Of a DNA stretch of 64,000 nt, positions 8,175 to 18,009 are shown piece after piece. Positions within the stretch are counted from its first letter, which is position 1. Every line of letters begins with the position of its first letter. A program made the position numbers and the translations under genes. Source of the DNA: Clostridiales bacterium (lineage in GTDB: Bacteria; Bacillota; Clostridia; Lachnospirales; Lachnospiraceae); assembly GCA_012839295.1 (NCBI GenBank), contig DUNO01000008.1, forward strand, positions 214,073-278,072, read 5' to 3'. The notes below the pieces were generated by a model. It did not search any database, was not told where the DNA came from, and saw only the letters and a list, made by a program, of their open reading frames with translations.

Positions 8175-9182
8175 TTATTTCACGATATAGCCATCCTCAT
8201 CCCACAGGTCATGCCAGTCCTTTGCCCCTTCCCATAGGAATACCTGTCCTTTTACCAGACGGTTGTTCCTTTCCAGGGTAGCAATGACAGCCATCTCCTC
8301 CTCGGTCAGCGGATCTTCGGTAGTGCATCTTAGGTTGCTTACATATTCATTCTCTTTCACGGAGAAAGGAATTGGAATCTGTCCCCGTTGTACCGCCCAC
8401 TTTAAAGCCACAACTGCAGGATGGATACCATGTGCCTCGGCAATTGCCTTCATCTCAGGAAGCTGGATGTCTGCAACATCTTCCGGCATCATATCACGTT
8501 CCGGCCTGGTGGGGGAACCAATCGGCATAAAGCCGATGGGCTGGATTCCATGGGCTACCAGGTAATCAAACAGCTCCTGCTGCTGGAAGCAGGGATGCAG
8601 CTCCATTTCACAGGCCACGGGTTTAATCTCCATTCCTGGCAGTACCGCCTCTAATTTCGGAATCGTCATGTTGGAAATACCAATGGATTTAATCAACCCC
8701 TTCCGGACCAGCTCCTCGCATTGCCTGTAGGTATTTAGGAAACGCTCCGGGTCAAAGGGCTTGGAATCAGGATTACGGGAATCCACATCACAGCCGGGTG
8801 CATGGTAATTAGGGAAGGGCCAGTGGATGAAGAACAGGTCAACATAACCGCACCTTAAGTCTGCGATGCTCTTCCTGCAGGACTCTTCCACCCTTTCATG
8901 CATGTCATTCCAAACCTTCGTCATGATATACAGATCCTTACGCTCTGCCACACCTTCGTCAAAGGCAGCCTGGAACACCTGTCCAATCTGTGCCTCATTG
9001 CCATAGCAGGCAGCACAGTCAAACATACGGTAACCGCAGCGGATTGCCCCGCCTACGGCCGCAGATACCTGCTCCGGTGTAAAGCGGTCGGAGCCGAAGG
9101 TTCCCATACCGATGCAGGGAATTTCTTCTCCTGTATAAAGTTTTACTTTTGGCACAAGTGCCGGATCAATAAATTGGCTCAT
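8175..9182 (-). CDS. Aldo/keto reductase
   Basis: This 335-aa NAD(P)H-dependent oxidoreductase has the (beta/alpha)8 fold. The catalytic tetrad is visible: Asp and Tyr in FDCAACYGNE, Lys in IMTKVW, His in FIHWPFPNYH. The cofactor-binding end reads PIPFSVKENEYVSNLRC. The TTG-free start is chosen by the AAGGAG site, 7 bases from the ATG at 9182 and only 1 base from the ATG at 9188. It is the last gene of the aldolase/kinase operon and likely reduces or oxidises a sugar or polyol there; the exact substrate is unknown. Confidence 0.88.
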   Translation of the reverse strand: MSQFIDPALVPKVKLYTGEEIPCIGMGTFGSDRFTPEQVSAAVGGAIRCGYRMFDCAACYGNEAQIGQVFQAAFDEGVAERKDLYIMTKVWNDMHERVEESCRKSIADLRCGYVDLFFIHWPFPNYHAPGCDVDSRNPDSKPFDPERFLNTYRQCEELVRKGLIKSIGISNMTIPKLEAVLPGMEIKPVACEMELHPCFQQQELFDYLVAHGIQPIGFMPIGSPTRPERDMMPEDVADIQLPEMKAIAEAHGIHPAVVALKWAVQRGQIPIPFSVKENEYVSNLRCTTEDPLTEEEMAVIATLERNNRLVKGQVFLWEGAKDWHDLWDEDGYIVK

Positions 9183-9217
9183 CGTCATTCTCCTTCTATG
9201 ATTTAAATTTATATGCC

Positions 9218-10153
9218 TTACTTCTTTATCTCCAAGATCTGAATCTTATCAAAAAGCTGTTCCATATCTTCCTTTACAAAGAACCCGGTCTCCTCGCGCA
9301 GGGCTGCCGCAGCAGAAATGGCGCTGGCTAACCTTAATGTCTCCTGTATCGCAAGCCCTCTCTCAAAGCCAAGTGCAAAGCCCGCAATCATTGAGTCCCC
9401 ACAGCCCACCGTATTTACGGCATCAATCCTCGGAACCACTGCCTGGAATATGCCTTCCCCACAGACTACCAGGGATCCGTTGGCTCCCAATGAGATAACC
9501 ACAATTTCCACTCCCCTGGTATGGATTTTCATAGCCGCTTCCAACAGCTCCTCCCTTGTGTCACAGGCCTTACCGGTCAGGAAGCGGATCTCATCAATGT
9601 TCGGCTTTACCAATGTGGGCTTTGCCTCAATTCCCGCCCTGAGCAGCTCACCGCTGGTATCTAAGATGACCCTCTTACCGGCAGCCTTGGTAACAGCCAC
9701 CAGCTGCTGGTAGGCGGTGGAATCCAGCCCCTTTGGGACACTGCCTGATATGGAAACCACATCCGCATCCTTAACTAATTCCGTGAATTTCCCTACAAAG
9801 CCTTCCCAGTCCTCCTTCGATACCGTAAAGCCCGGTTCCAGATATTCGGTCTGAAGCTTATGCACGCTGTCCCAGATATTAATGCAGGTACGGCTTTCCT
9901 CTGCCACATGATAGAATTCACTCTGGATTCCGAAATCCTTCAGTGAAGCCACAATAAAATTGCCTGCATGCCCTCCTACAAAGCCCGTTGCTACCACCCT
10001 TGCCCCGGCTATGGAGGCGGGCTTGGATACATTTAGCCCTTTTCCGCCCGGGGTGTAGGAGCATTGCAGCACCCGGTTTACCTCGCCCATTTTGGCGTCC
10101 TCCACCACATAGCGCTTATCGATTGCCGCATTCAGTGTCACCGTCAAGATCAT
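9218..10153 (-). CDS. PfkB-family sugar-phosphate kinase (1-phosphofructokinase/tagatose-6-phosphate kinase type)
   Basis: This 311-aa ribokinase-fold enzyme begins MILTVTLNAAIDKRYVV, as in the FruK/LacC group. The substrate-binding GGKGLNV is at about residues 37-43, and the ATP/anion-hole motif NTVGCGDSMIAGFA with catalytic Asp is at about 244-257. It would phosphorylate a ketose phosphate to the bisphosphate that the operon's class II aldolase can split. A GGAGG site precedes the ATG. Which ketose phosphate is used cannot be decided here. Confidence 0.88.
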   Translation of the reverse strand: MILTVTLNAAIDKRYVVEDAKMGEVNRVLQCSYTPGGKGLNVSKPASIAGARVVATGFVGGHAGNFIVASLKDFGIQSEFYHVAEESRTCINIWDSVHKLQTEYLEPGFTVSKEDWEGFVGKFTELVKDADVVSISGSVPKGLDSTAYQQLVAVTKAAGKRVILDTSGELLRAGIEAKPTLVKPNIDEIRFLTGKACDTREELLEAAMKIHTRGVEIVVISLGANGSLVVCGEGIFQAVVPRIDAVNTVGCGDSMIAGFALGFERGLAIQETLRLASAISAAAALREETGFFVKEDMEQLFDKIQILEIKK

Positions 10154-10208
10154 AGTTATCCTCCATTCCTAACTCATCTTTACTATGCTTATTTTTTGAT
10201 TCAAGCTA

Positions 10209-10275
10209 TATCTTCTACTTTTCCAGGCCTTCAATTTTCTATGCCTTCTTTTCTATACCGTCTTCTTTTCTACGC
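10209..10275. repeat. Degenerate tandem repeat in the spacer between dehydrogenase and kinase genes
   Basis: A T-rich spacer contains repeated units of about 16-18 bp built on TTTTCTAnnCCTTC (on the leftward strand GAAGG then TAGAAAA). Three close copies and one diverged copy are visible. The last copy overlaps the dehydrogenase stop codon. Similar repeats occur in two other leaders in this window (13,827 and 27,600). Function unknown. Confidence 0.5.
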
Positions 10276-11319
10276 CTCACTATCGATCAATATCTTACCC
10301 TTCACCGCACCGGCCGTCTTAAACATCTCAAAAGCATCTGCAATCTGGCTCAGAGGTATTTTCTTAAAGATCAGGGAATCATCAAATTTTAAGTCCCCCC
10401 GTTTGAAATAATGGGCTGTCAGCTCCCATTCCCTGCCCGGGAAGGGTGCGCTATAGGACATCCAGGAGCCGGTCAGGTTAAATTCCTTACGGTTCATATT
10501 CTCCCACTCTTCTACGGAAAAGGTCAATTCCTTGGTGGGGGTTCCGATAAAGCAGACACCTGCCTTATTTGCCGCCAACTTAAATGCCATTTTCATAGTA
10601 ACGGTATTGCCTGCAGTTTCATAGACATAATCATAGCCCTTTCCGCCGGTAAACTCCTTTGCCTTCTGCATAAAATCCTCATCCAGCGTGTTGATTACAG
10701 CCGTTGCCCCCAGAGCCTTTGCCAGCTCCAGGCGCTCCTTCGCAATATCAAATACCACTACTTCCTTTGCCCCATAGATTTTTGCCCACTGCATGGTGAA
10801 AAGCCCGATGGTTCCTCCGCCTAAGATTGCAACGCTCTTTCCTCCCTGATAATCCAGCCTCTGCAAGCCGTGGAGTGCAACGGTTGCCGGTTCAAAAAAG
10901 GCTCCCTGCTCAAAGCTGACCTCGTCGTCAAATTTTACCGCATTTTTCTCCGGTACTACCACATATTCAGCAAAGCTTCCGTATTCCCTGGAGCCAATAA
11001 AGCTATAATGTTTGCACAGGGAATAGTTCCCTTTGAGGCAGTCCTCGCATTTCATGCAGGGGACCAGGGGAACTCCCGCCACCCGGTCGCCCACCTTCAG
11101 GGAAGTGACTCCCTGCCCCAGCTCCTCAATCACGCCGGAAAACTCATGTCCCAGCACATTGGGGAAATAGTGGCAGGCATCCCCGTTAACGCGGGGGATA
11201 TCGGAACCGCAGATTCCGGTGTATTTTACCTTAATTAAGACCTGTCCCGGCTTAGGACTGGGCTTCTCTATCTCATCATAACGGATATCATTCTTTGCAT
11301 ATACAACTCCAGCTTTCAT
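10270..11319 (-). CDS. Zinc alcohol dehydrogenase, galactitol-1-phosphate 5-dehydrogenase-like
   Basis: This 349-aa medium-chain dehydrogenase carries the catalytic zinc motif CGSD (about 37-40) with GHEFSG (about 57-62), the structural zinc cysteines CMKCEDCLKGNYSLC and the Rossmann motif GGGTIGLFTMQ. Stretches such as GSDIPRVNG, HYSFIGSREYGSFAEY and TGSWMSYSAPFPGREWE closely match E. coli GatD from memory, so a polyol or polyol-phosphate substrate is likely. Its ATG overlaps the kinase stop by one base (TAATG), showing translational coupling. Confidence 0.88.
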   Translation of the reverse strand: MKAGVVYAKNDIRYDEIEKPSPKPGQVLIKVKYTGICGSDIPRVNGDACHYFPNVLGHEFSGVIEELGQGVTSLKVGDRVAGVPLVPCMKCEDCLKGNYSLCKHYSFIGSREYGSFAEYVVVPEKNAVKFDDEVSFEQGAFFEPATVALHGLQRLDYQGGKSVAILGGGTIGLFTMQWAKIYGAKEVVVFDIAKERLELAKALGATAVINTLDEDFMQKAKEFTGGKGYDYVYETAGNTVTMKMAFKLAANKAGVCFIGTPTKELTFSVEEWENMNRKEFNLTGSWMSYSAPFPGREWELTAHYFKRGDLKFDDSLIFKKIPLSQIADAFEMFKTAGAVKGKILIDSEA

Positions 11320-12842
11320 TACTTGCTACCTCCTTTTTTACTCATCAAATCCTTTAAGCTCCGGTATAATTCCAAATAGGTCTCATAATTTTCCTGATAG
11401 CATTCCTGGTTTTCCCGGTTTGGCTCATGCCTTCTGGTTACCTTTACCGTGGTGCGGATGGCTTCCTCAAAATCCTTATAAACTCCTACGCCCACGCCCG
11501 CCAGGATTGCCGCACCCAGGGTCGTTGCCGTATCTGAGGAGGGAACCACTATGGGCTTGCCCGTAACATCGGCCTTGATCTGGGTCCACAGCAGGGAATT
11601 TGCACTTCCTCCCATTGCCCGGAGCTCCTCCGCCTTAGCCCCGGTGGCCTCTGCAAGATCCAAATTGTGCTTTAGGGAGAATGCCACCCCTTCCATGGCT
11701 GCACGGATCATATGCCCCTTGGTCTTACTAAAATCAAGCCCGTAGAATACCCCTTTTGCCTTTGGATCCCAGATCGGGGAGCGCTCGCCCGCCATATAAG
11801 GCAGAAATACCACTCCATCGCTTCCCGGAGGAACCTCTCCTGCCAGTTCATTAAATTGTACTAAAGAGGATTTGTCCTTTTCCTTTGCCACGCTTCTCTC
11901 ATAGTCACCCAGCTCCTGCTCCAGCCAGCGCATCACGCCTCCGCCGCCGGTAGTTCCTCCCTGGAGCAGCCATCTGCCCGGAGCCACATGGAAGCTGAGG
12001 ATCAGTCTGGGATCTGATGCATACCGGTCAATGCAGATGCTCATTCCCCCGGCCTGGCCGCCCTGCTCCTGGGTCTCTCCTGCATGCAGGACACCTGCGC
12101 CCAAGGTCCCGCAAGCCGCATCCAGACCTCCGGCTACCACCGGGGTTCCTATTGCCAGACCGGTTTCAGCCGCCGCTTTTTCCGTTACTGTTCCTACGAT
12201 ATCATGGCACTGGTACAGGTCAGACATGAAAGAGAAGGGGATTCCAAGCTTCTCACACATCCCTTCATCCCAGGTGCCGGTCCTCATGTTAAAGCAATGC
12301 ATTCCGTAGCCCTGTGACATATCGTGGGAGCAGATTCCGGTCATCCGGTATACGATAAAGGCGTTGGATTGGAGTATCCTGTCTATCTTTCCATACACCT
12401 CAGGCAGGTTTTCCTTATACCAGAGGATCTTTGCCGTCGTATAGGAGGGCTGCAGGGAATTTCCTGCCACCTCAAAGATCTGCTCTGTCCCGATGCTGTG
12501 GTTTAACCGGTCACAGATATCCTTCGCTCTGGTGTCCATCCAGATCGGAGTATTTGCCAGTACCCTGCCTTCCTTATCAATGGGAATCGCCGACCAGCTC
12601 TGTCCGTCCACACCGATTCCGGCGATATCCTCAGCCTTAAATTTCCCTTCGGATAACAGCCTTCGGATTGCCTGGCATACGGCCTGCCACCATTCCTCCG
12701 GGTTTTGCTCCGCCCAACCGGATTTCGGATAATATACATTATAATTTCCCGTACAGCTTGCAATTACTGAACCGCCCTTATCAAATACGGCTACCTTGCA
12801 GGCACTTGTTCCGATATCAATGCCTAATAATAAATTTCTCAT
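11319..12842 (-). CDS. FGGY-family carbohydrate kinase (xylulokinase-like)
   Basis: This 507-aa kinase has the two-domain FGGY/actin-like fold. N-terminal phosphate loop GIDIGTSACKVAVFD, substrate region GIGVDGQSWSAIPID, catalytic Asp region VVAGGLDAACGTLGAG, and the C-terminal adenosine motif AMGGSANSLLWTQIKADVTG are all present. It resembles xylulokinase most, but a ketohexose or other ketose is equally possible in this operon. It sits between the aldolase and the dehydrogenase, overlapping the latter by one base. A GGAGA site precedes the ATG. Confidence 0.88.
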   Translation of the reverse strand: MRNLLLGIDIGTSACKVAVFDKGGSVIASCTGNYNVYYPKSGWAEQNPEEWWQAVCQAIRRLLSEGKFKAEDIAGIGVDGQSWSAIPIDKEGRVLANTPIWMDTRAKDICDRLNHSIGTEQIFEVAGNSLQPSYTTAKILWYKENLPEVYGKIDRILQSNAFIVYRMTGICSHDMSQGYGMHCFNMRTGTWDEGMCEKLGIPFSFMSDLYQCHDIVGTVTEKAAAETGLAIGTPVVAGGLDAACGTLGAGVLHAGETQEQGGQAGGMSICIDRYASDPRLILSFHVAPGRWLLQGGTTGGGGVMRWLEQELGDYERSVAKEKDKSSLVQFNELAGEVPPGSDGVVFLPYMAGERSPIWDPKAKGVFYGLDFSKTKGHMIRAAMEGVAFSLKHNLDLAEATGAKAEELRAMGGSANSLLWTQIKADVTGKPIVVPSSDTATTLGAAILAGVGVGVYKDFEEAIRTTVKVTRRHEPNRENQECYQENYETYLELYRSLKDLMSKKGGSK

Positions 12843-12967
12843 CCGGGTTTCTCCATTCTGCGACTTGAGTACTTCCAGAAATTTTTTATATGCAGATTGT
12901 GGCTACGTTTCCTGGAGTTCTCCTATTTGTCTATAACCTTATTTCGAAATTCAGGTGCATCATTTTT

Positions 12968-13819
12968 TTATTCCGCCTTTCCTGCGCAGCCGCATACCTT
13001 CATACGGTTCATGACCAGTGCTTTTACTGCTGCCATGGCTGCCTTTCCAAAGGCCTTCGGGTCATATTGCTTCGGGTTTTCATTATATAGCTGGTTCCAG
13101 CCTTCCGTGAAGGCTACCCGCAGCTCCGTGGCAAAATTCACCTTGCAGATACCTCTCCTTACACAGTCCATGACCTCCTCATCACTGATCCCGGAAGCAC
13201 CGTGCAGCACAAGGGGAATGGAAACCACCTTCGCAATCTCTGATAACCGTTCCTTATCAAGTACCGGTATTCCGGCATAAAAGCCGTGGGCTGTACCGAT
13301 AGCCACCGCCAGGGAATCTACCCCTGTCCTCTCGACAAATTCCTTTGCCTGCCCGGGGTCTGTATTGGTATCCGCCTCTGCCTCCAGGTCATCTTCTTTG
13401 CCCCCGACTTTACCCAGCTCTGCTTCTACCGGAATTCCCATCTCCTTTGCATAATCTGCTACCTTTTTAGTAATTTCTATATTGTCTTCAAAGCTTTCAT
13501 GGGAACCGTCGATCATGACAGAGGTATATCCGTCCTTGATACACTCCACTGCCAGCTCATAGCTGCTGCCATGGTCTAAATGCAGGCATACCGGAACCTT
13601 GGCCCTGGCTGCCTCTGCCTTGACAATCCCCGCATAGGTTGCGCTGGTTCCATAACGGATGGTAGAGGGGGTCGTCTGGATCATAACCGGGGCATTCAGC
13701 TCCTCTGCTGCTGCGATGATTGCCTTGATCATCTCCATATTTTCCGCATTGAAGGCCCCTACGGCGTATCCGCCTTTTTGGGCTGCTGACAGCATCTTTT
13801 TTGAATCAACTAATGGCAT
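12968..13819 (-). CDS. Class II ketose-bisphosphate aldolase (fructose/tagatose type)
   Basis: This 283-aa zinc aldolase has a complete (beta/alpha)8 barrel. Zinc ligands and active site are visible: VCLHLDHGSS (about 79-88), VEAELGKVGG (about 132-141), GTAHGFY (about 178-184) and LVLHGASGIS (about 204-213), then KVNFATELR. It cleaves a ketose 1,6-bisphosphate to triose phosphates; GatY/KbaY-like or Fba cannot be separated by eye. It is the first gene of the operon, with AGGAGGA 7 bases before the ATG. Its leader carries the 32-bp repeats described separately. Confidence 0.92.
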   Translation of the reverse strand: MPLVDSKKMLSAAQKGGYAVGAFNAENMEMIKAIIAAAEELNAPVMIQTTPSTIRYGTSATYAGIVKAEAARAKVPVCLHLDHGSSYELAVECIKDGYTSVMIDGSHESFEDNIEITKKVADYAKEMGIPVEAELGKVGGKEDDLEAEADTNTDPGQAKEFVERTGVDSLAVAIGTAHGFYAGIPVLDKERLSEIAKVVSIPLVLHGASGISDEEVMDCVRRGICKVNFATELRVAFTEGWNQLYNENPKQYDPKAFGKAAMAAVKALVMNRMKVCGCAGKAE

Positions 13820-13826
13820 TCTCTAA

Positions 13827-13908
13827 TCCTCCTATATGTTTTTATTTAGGAGGATTTGTCCTCCTATATGTTTTTTTGTTAGGAAAAAGATCCTCCTAAT
13901 ATATTTTT
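13827..13908 (-). repeat. 32-bp tandem leader repeat with Shine-Dalgarno and complementary sequence
   Basis: TCCTCCTATATGTTTTT occurs at 13827-13843 and 13859-13875, with a diverged copy at 13891-13908. The repeat period is exactly 32 bp. On the leftward transcript each copy is an AGGAGGA Shine-Dalgarno sequence; the copy nearest the aldolase is the real one. Between the first two copies lies TCCTCCT on the transcript (AGGAGGA at 13848-13854), which can pair with either neighbour. A TATAAT-like -10 for the leftward transcript is at 13960-13965. Confidence 0.7.
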
Positions 13909-14111
13909 CGTCGCAGGGATTATTCCTCCCTTAAACGATTGATTTATAGTTCTATCCTTATTATAGATTTTTCTGGACAAAAAATAAGAGAAATACAAGA
14001 CAGAAGGACTTTTTTCATGTCGTATTCTCGAAGGTAGGGCGCGCAGCGTCAAGGATGAGGCGGAATAGTGGGATGTCCAGGCTAAAGCAGGCTAGGAGGG
14101 TTCTAAGGATA

Positions 14112-14140
14112 TTGACTTGTCATTATGGAATTGGTACACT
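14112..14140 (+). promoter_or_regulatory. Promoter of the AraC regulator gene
   Basis: TTGACT (14112-14117) and TACACT (14135-14140) are separated by exactly 17 bp, a good housekeeping-sigma promoter, 38 bp before the araC-family start codon. The promoter faces away from the aldolase operon. Confidence 0.6.
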
Positions 14141-14178
14141 TAAGTGGAAAATCTTCAACAAGATAGGAAGGGTGGGTC

Positions 14179-15042
14179 ATGCGTACAGCATATACGGATT
14201 TAGATATTAAGATCACTATTGATGATACTATTTTTTATGTATTGCAGATTGTATTCGAGCATTTCAAGCGCCCCATGCCCAGGCACAGCCACGGCAATAA
14301 CAGCTATGAGCTCCACTACATCCCCCATGGGCATGGCTCCGTAAATATTGATGATACGGTATACGATGTAACCCCGAACACCCTGTATATGACCGGCCCC
14401 CATGTGGAGCATGAGCAGCTTCCCGCAAAGGAAGATCCTATGTCGGAATACTGCATCTATTTTAAGCTGCAAAGCAGCCCTGCCTCCGGTAAGCGCTCCC
14501 GAAGCGCGACAGCCTCCCTCTTTGAAAAAACCCATTTTTGGTACGGCCAGGATTCCCAGTCCATCTACCCTGTCCTGACACAGCTCTTCCAGGAGCTGGA
14601 GCACCAATATACTGGTTACCGCCTCCAGGTAGAAGCCCTATTACAGCAATGCATCGTGAAAATTGTACGGAATTATGAAAACAAAAAAGAATCGGAGGCT
14701 CATTTCCAGCCCTCCAATTTAGTGGATAGTAAGTATTTGATTATAGAGGAAAGCTTTTTATATGATTATGAGATCCTCACCCTGGATATCCTGTCAAAGC
14801 GCCTTGGCCTGGGTAACCGCCAGACGGAGCGTTGCTTGAAAGAATATTATGGCAAGACCTTCCTCCAGAAGAAGACGGAGGCAAGGATGTCCATGGCTAA
14901 AATTTACCTGAGTGATCCATCCCTGACCATTTCCGAGATAGCAAACCGCTTGAATTATTCTTCTGTAGAGCATTTCGCTTATGCTTTTAAGCAGTATTAT
15001 AAGACCTCGGCCAGCGAATACAGGAAGCGGAAGCTGAAATGA
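14179..15042 (+). CDS. AraC-family regulator with cupin sensor domain
   Basis: This 287-aa regulator has an N-terminal cupin-like sugar-sensing domain at about 20-130 (PMPRHSHGNNSYELHYIPHG, YDVTPNTLYMTGPHVEHEQL). The C-terminal AraC DNA-binding domain at about 185-285 has two helix-turn-helix units; the second reads LTISEIANRLNYSSVEHFAYAFKQYYKTSASEYRK. It is divergent from the aldolase operon 360 bp away, the usual layout for a sugar-responsive activator of that operon. A GGAAGG-type site precedes the ATG. The inducer is unknown. Confidence 0.9.
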   Translation: MRTAYTDLDIKITIDDTIFYVLQIVFEHFKRPMPRHSHGNNSYELHYIPHGHGSVNIDDTVYDVTPNTLYMTGPHVEHEQLPAKEDPMSEYCIYFKLQSSPASGKRSRSATASLFEKTHFWYGQDSQSIYPVLTQLFQELEHQYTGYRLQVEALLQQCIVKIVRNYENKKESEAHFQPSNLVDSKYLIIEESFLYDYEILTLDILSKRLGLGNRQTERCLKEYYGKTFLQKKTEARMSMAKIYLSDPSLTISEIANRLNYSSVEHFAYAFKQYYKTSASEYRKRKLK

Positions 15043-15170
15043 GCAGGCCTTATATAAAGCTATGTATAAGACCTGCTTTTGTTTTTTTATTGTATACTTG
15101 TTTATATTCAGAATGATTTAATACGTTCTAAAGAACAAGGGGGACAACGGGGGATTGATAATTTCCCCGC

Positions 15171-17165
15171 CTATTTTACCTTAAAACGCTCCACTTCCCC
15201 CATCATCTGATTCGTGGCCTGCTGCAGCACGTTTGCGGCAGCGGCAACCTCTTCGACAGAGGCACTCATCTCTTCTGAGGAAGCTGAAATCTGTTCTGAG
15301 GAAGCTGAAATTTCCATGGCAGAGGAGGCAATTCCCTCGATACGTCCCATTACTTTATTCTTGTCCTCTTCAATATCCCTGGCAGAAGCTTGTATTTTTT
15401 CCATTTTAGGGATAACCTCGTCAACGGCTTCCACTATCTTTTGGAAGGAAAGCAGAGAGTGTTCGATAACGCCCACTTGATTCATCAGCTCCTGATCCAT
15501 TGTAATGGAATTTTCCACCATAGCGTTAGTTCCCGCGGATATTCCAGCGACTACCTTGCTTATTTTGTCGGAGGATACTTTGGATTGCTCCGCAAGATGG
15601 CCGATTTCGTTTGCAACCACTGCAAAGCCTTTTCCTGCTTCCCCCGCTCTGGCGGCCTCAATGGAGGCGTTCAGCGCGAGCAGGTTCGTCTGGTCTGCGA
15701 TGCTGTTGATCAAATCAGTAATCTCGCCAATCTGATGGATTTCCGCTCCAAGAGAAACCGTCTGCCTATGAAACTCTTTAAAGGATTCGCTTATCTTCGA
15801 TATTGATTGGTTCAGCAGATCTGCCTCTTTGCTGCTGTCCGCCGCCAAATCGCCAACTTCTTTTGAATTTGCACCTACATCCTCTATCTCGCCGATAATG
15901 TCGGTTAGTTTTTCATTAAAGCGATCCATAATACCTGTAATCATTACCAAATCCTCAGACTGCTGGTTGGTACCCCTGGCAATTTCGGTTATGGTTTCCG
16001 TTACATTTTGCGCCGCATCCGCAATCTCTTCGGTCACGGAGGATAAGTTCTCCGCCTGCTCATTGATGTCGCCGGTATTTCCGCGAATCTTTCCAATCAT
16101 GCTGCCGGTGGATTCCTGCATCGTTTTCATGGAGTTCATCATTTCCCCGATTTCATCCTTCTGCTTCAGATACCGGGAGGAAATCTCCCTGGAAAAATCT
16201 CCGGCCGCCAACAATTTTAAATGCCCCGAGGTCAACTTAATTCCCTTCGTTATGGTATTCGCCATAAAATACATGGCTACTAAGCTGAGCAAGATAAATA
16301 TCACTGAAATGGACACAGCTGTTACCTTCAAGTTATCGAGAACAGACAAGGCTTCATGCTCCGTTACGGTAATACCTACGGACCAGCCTGTCTGGACAAT
16401 TGGCGCATAGCCTATAAATTTGTCTTCGCCCTGATATGCAATCTTGCCCATTCCGGTCTCTCCGGCAATCATTTTCTTCTCAATTTCGGCTAACGCGGTA
16501 AGGCTTGCATCTGTTTCTGCCGCCTCAATGTCGCTTACTTCCTGAATTACCTTCTCTGGATCCGGATTCGCGATGGAAACTCCGGCGCGGTTTATCATAA
16601 AGGTGGTGCCGTTTTCTCCTATTTGGATGGAATTCGTAATTTCGCTCAGCGCATTTCCATCTCTCGTTTCCAGAAGGATCGCCGTCACTTTTCCATTGTT
16701 GAAAATAGGCGCTGCATAAGTCACGACAAACCGCTTGTCCGGCGTAACGAGAGGATCCGATACCACTCCTTTTCCGGTTAGTGCAGTCTGAAAATAGGCC
16801 CTATGGCTGATCTCAGCGGTGGAACCATCCGTATTCAGCAGATTTCCGTCCAAATCCGCAATTCCCATCCGGATTGCTCCGAGCCGCTCTCCTTCACCCT
16901 CCAAAATCTTAAGCTTTTCATCCAAAGAAAGATTTAAGCTCTTGATATCGTCCCTTTCTGCAACAGTTTCCAGGGCTTTTATCTCTCCGTTGACTCTGGC
17001 GATTATATGTTCCGACGTTTGCTTTGCAATTTCCGGCAGTATAATCTGTAGGTTCGACTCCAATGCGGACTTCGCATTGAAATAAGAAGAGACCCCGATT
17101 CCGGTACATACAATTACAATTATGACCCCAAAGAACACCATCATTTTTGTTTTTATACTTTTCAT
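15171..17165 (-). CDS. Methyl-accepting chemotaxis protein with double Cache sensor
   Basis: This 664-aa chemoreceptor has a membrane helix at about residues 7-29. A large extracellular dCache_1-type domain follows at about 35-275 ([74 protein letters not shown]). A second helix is near 280-300, then HAMP and the signalling hairpin with [24 protein letters not shown] tip and [18 protein letters not shown]. This Cache type often binds amino acids. The GGAGG site supports the ATG at 17165; the ATG at 17183 overlaps the site itself. Confidence 0.93.
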   Translation of the reverse strand: MKSIKTKMMVFFGVIIVIVCTGIGVSSYFNAKSALESNLQIILPEIAKQTSEHIIARVNGEIKALETVAERDDIKSLNLSLDEKLKILEGEGERLGAIRMGIADLDGNLLNTDGSTAEISHRAYFQTALTGKGVVSDPLVTPDKRFVVTYAAPIFNNGKVTAILLETRDGNALSEITNSIQIGENGTTFMINRAGVSIANPDPEKVIQEVSDIEAAETDASLTALAEIEKKMIAGETGMGKIAYQGEDKFIGYAPIVQTGWSVGITVTEHEALSVLDNLKVTAVSISVIFILLSLVAMYFMANTITKGIKLTSGHLKLLAAGDFSREISSRYLKQKDEIGEMMNSMKTMQESTGSMIGKIRGNTGDINEQAENLSSVTEEIADAAQNVTETITEIARGTNQQSEDLVMITGIMDRFNEKLTDIIGEIEDVGANSKEVGDLAADSSKEADLLNQSISKISESFKEFHRQTVSLGAEIHQIGEITDLINSIADQTNLLALNASIEAARAGEAGKGFAVVANEIGHLAEQSKVSSDKISKVVAGISAGTNAMVENSITMDQELMNQVGVIEHSLLSFQKIVEAVDEVIPKMEKIQASARDIEEDKNKVMGRIEGIASSAMEISASSEQISASSEEMSASVEEVAAAANVLQQATNQMMGEVERFKVK

Positions 17166-17286
17166 TTCCTTCCTCCGTTCCATGTTATTCCGTTATCTTT
17201 ATGTAAGTAATTCTATATACAATAATACCACGAAAATCGACAATCGGGAAGCAAAATCATATATTATTCCCAGGATTGCACTTAAC

Positions 17287-17314
17287 AAAAAAAGCTCACA
17301 TTTCCCATGTAAGC
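17287..17314 (-). terminator. Leftward hairpin terminator in the gene-poor stretch
   Basis: On the leftward strand GCTTACAT pairs with ATGTGAGC (one G-T wobble) around GGGAA and is followed by seven T. It lies about 120 bp upstream of the double-Cache receptor start and would end transcription coming from the decayed region. Confidence 0.6.
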
Positions 17315-17968
17315 CACTACTGAATCTGGCATGGACCATCTCAATATCCCGAGCCTTACTCACTGAATTTCTAATGGTCTGCACCTGTTGAAATATATTA
17401 TTTTTTGCCTTATTTTTGCTGTTTTTCGGTGCTCTTCATATATTTGTCATCCCACGTCACTGCGCATTCTTTTTTGAACAATAAAAGCAGCTCCTTTACG
17501 GGTCGATTTAACCTTATACAGCCGTTCTAATCAACCGTGGCGGGACACGGTGCAGAAGGTCGTTGGTGGCCTGATTATCCATAATCCAGGTTCGTTCATA
17601 AAATCCAGTTGAGGGTATGATGCAACGACGGTTTAGCAGGCTATCACAGAAGGTTTTCTTTTCAAAGGCCGCCTAACAGCAAACGGACCTGTCGGGAATT
17701 CCGGCAGCTTGGACTTTCGTCAAGCTCTTCTTCATGTATGTTTAATACCATCATCTTTTCTTTCATATTATCATATTTTGCTGCATTAATAAAAGCCATT
17801 TTTCAAAGATAATATTATATCATCCTTTAAATAAAATAACTCATACGACATAAGGACATCCTGGGGCTGCCCTGCCTGAAAGGGTTGGCATTGCTTCGTA
17901 ACCCAACTGACTTATGCAATGATCATTTAGGACTTAAAACCCCTGGTACACATGATAATATTTGCATT

Positions 17969-18009
17969 AATAGACAGCAGATTATCCCACCGATAATCTG
18001 CTGTCTATT
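17969..18009. terminator. Strong stem-loop terminator
   Basis: Perfect 18-base arms (17969-17986 and 17992-18009, core AGACAGCAGATTATC) enclose the loop CCACC. It begins just beyond the stop of the small membrane ORF at 18012, so it likely ends that leftward transcript. Confidence 0.75.

Noticed and set aside
13827..13908. Possible CRISPR array in the aldolase leader
   Set aside because: The repeat units are directly adjacent with a 32-bp period and no unique spacers; no cas genes are near.
17199..17384. 61-codon leftward frame before the double-Cache receptor
   Set aside because: The frame runs through a clear intrinsic terminator (17287-17314) and has no ribosome binding site or family resemblance.
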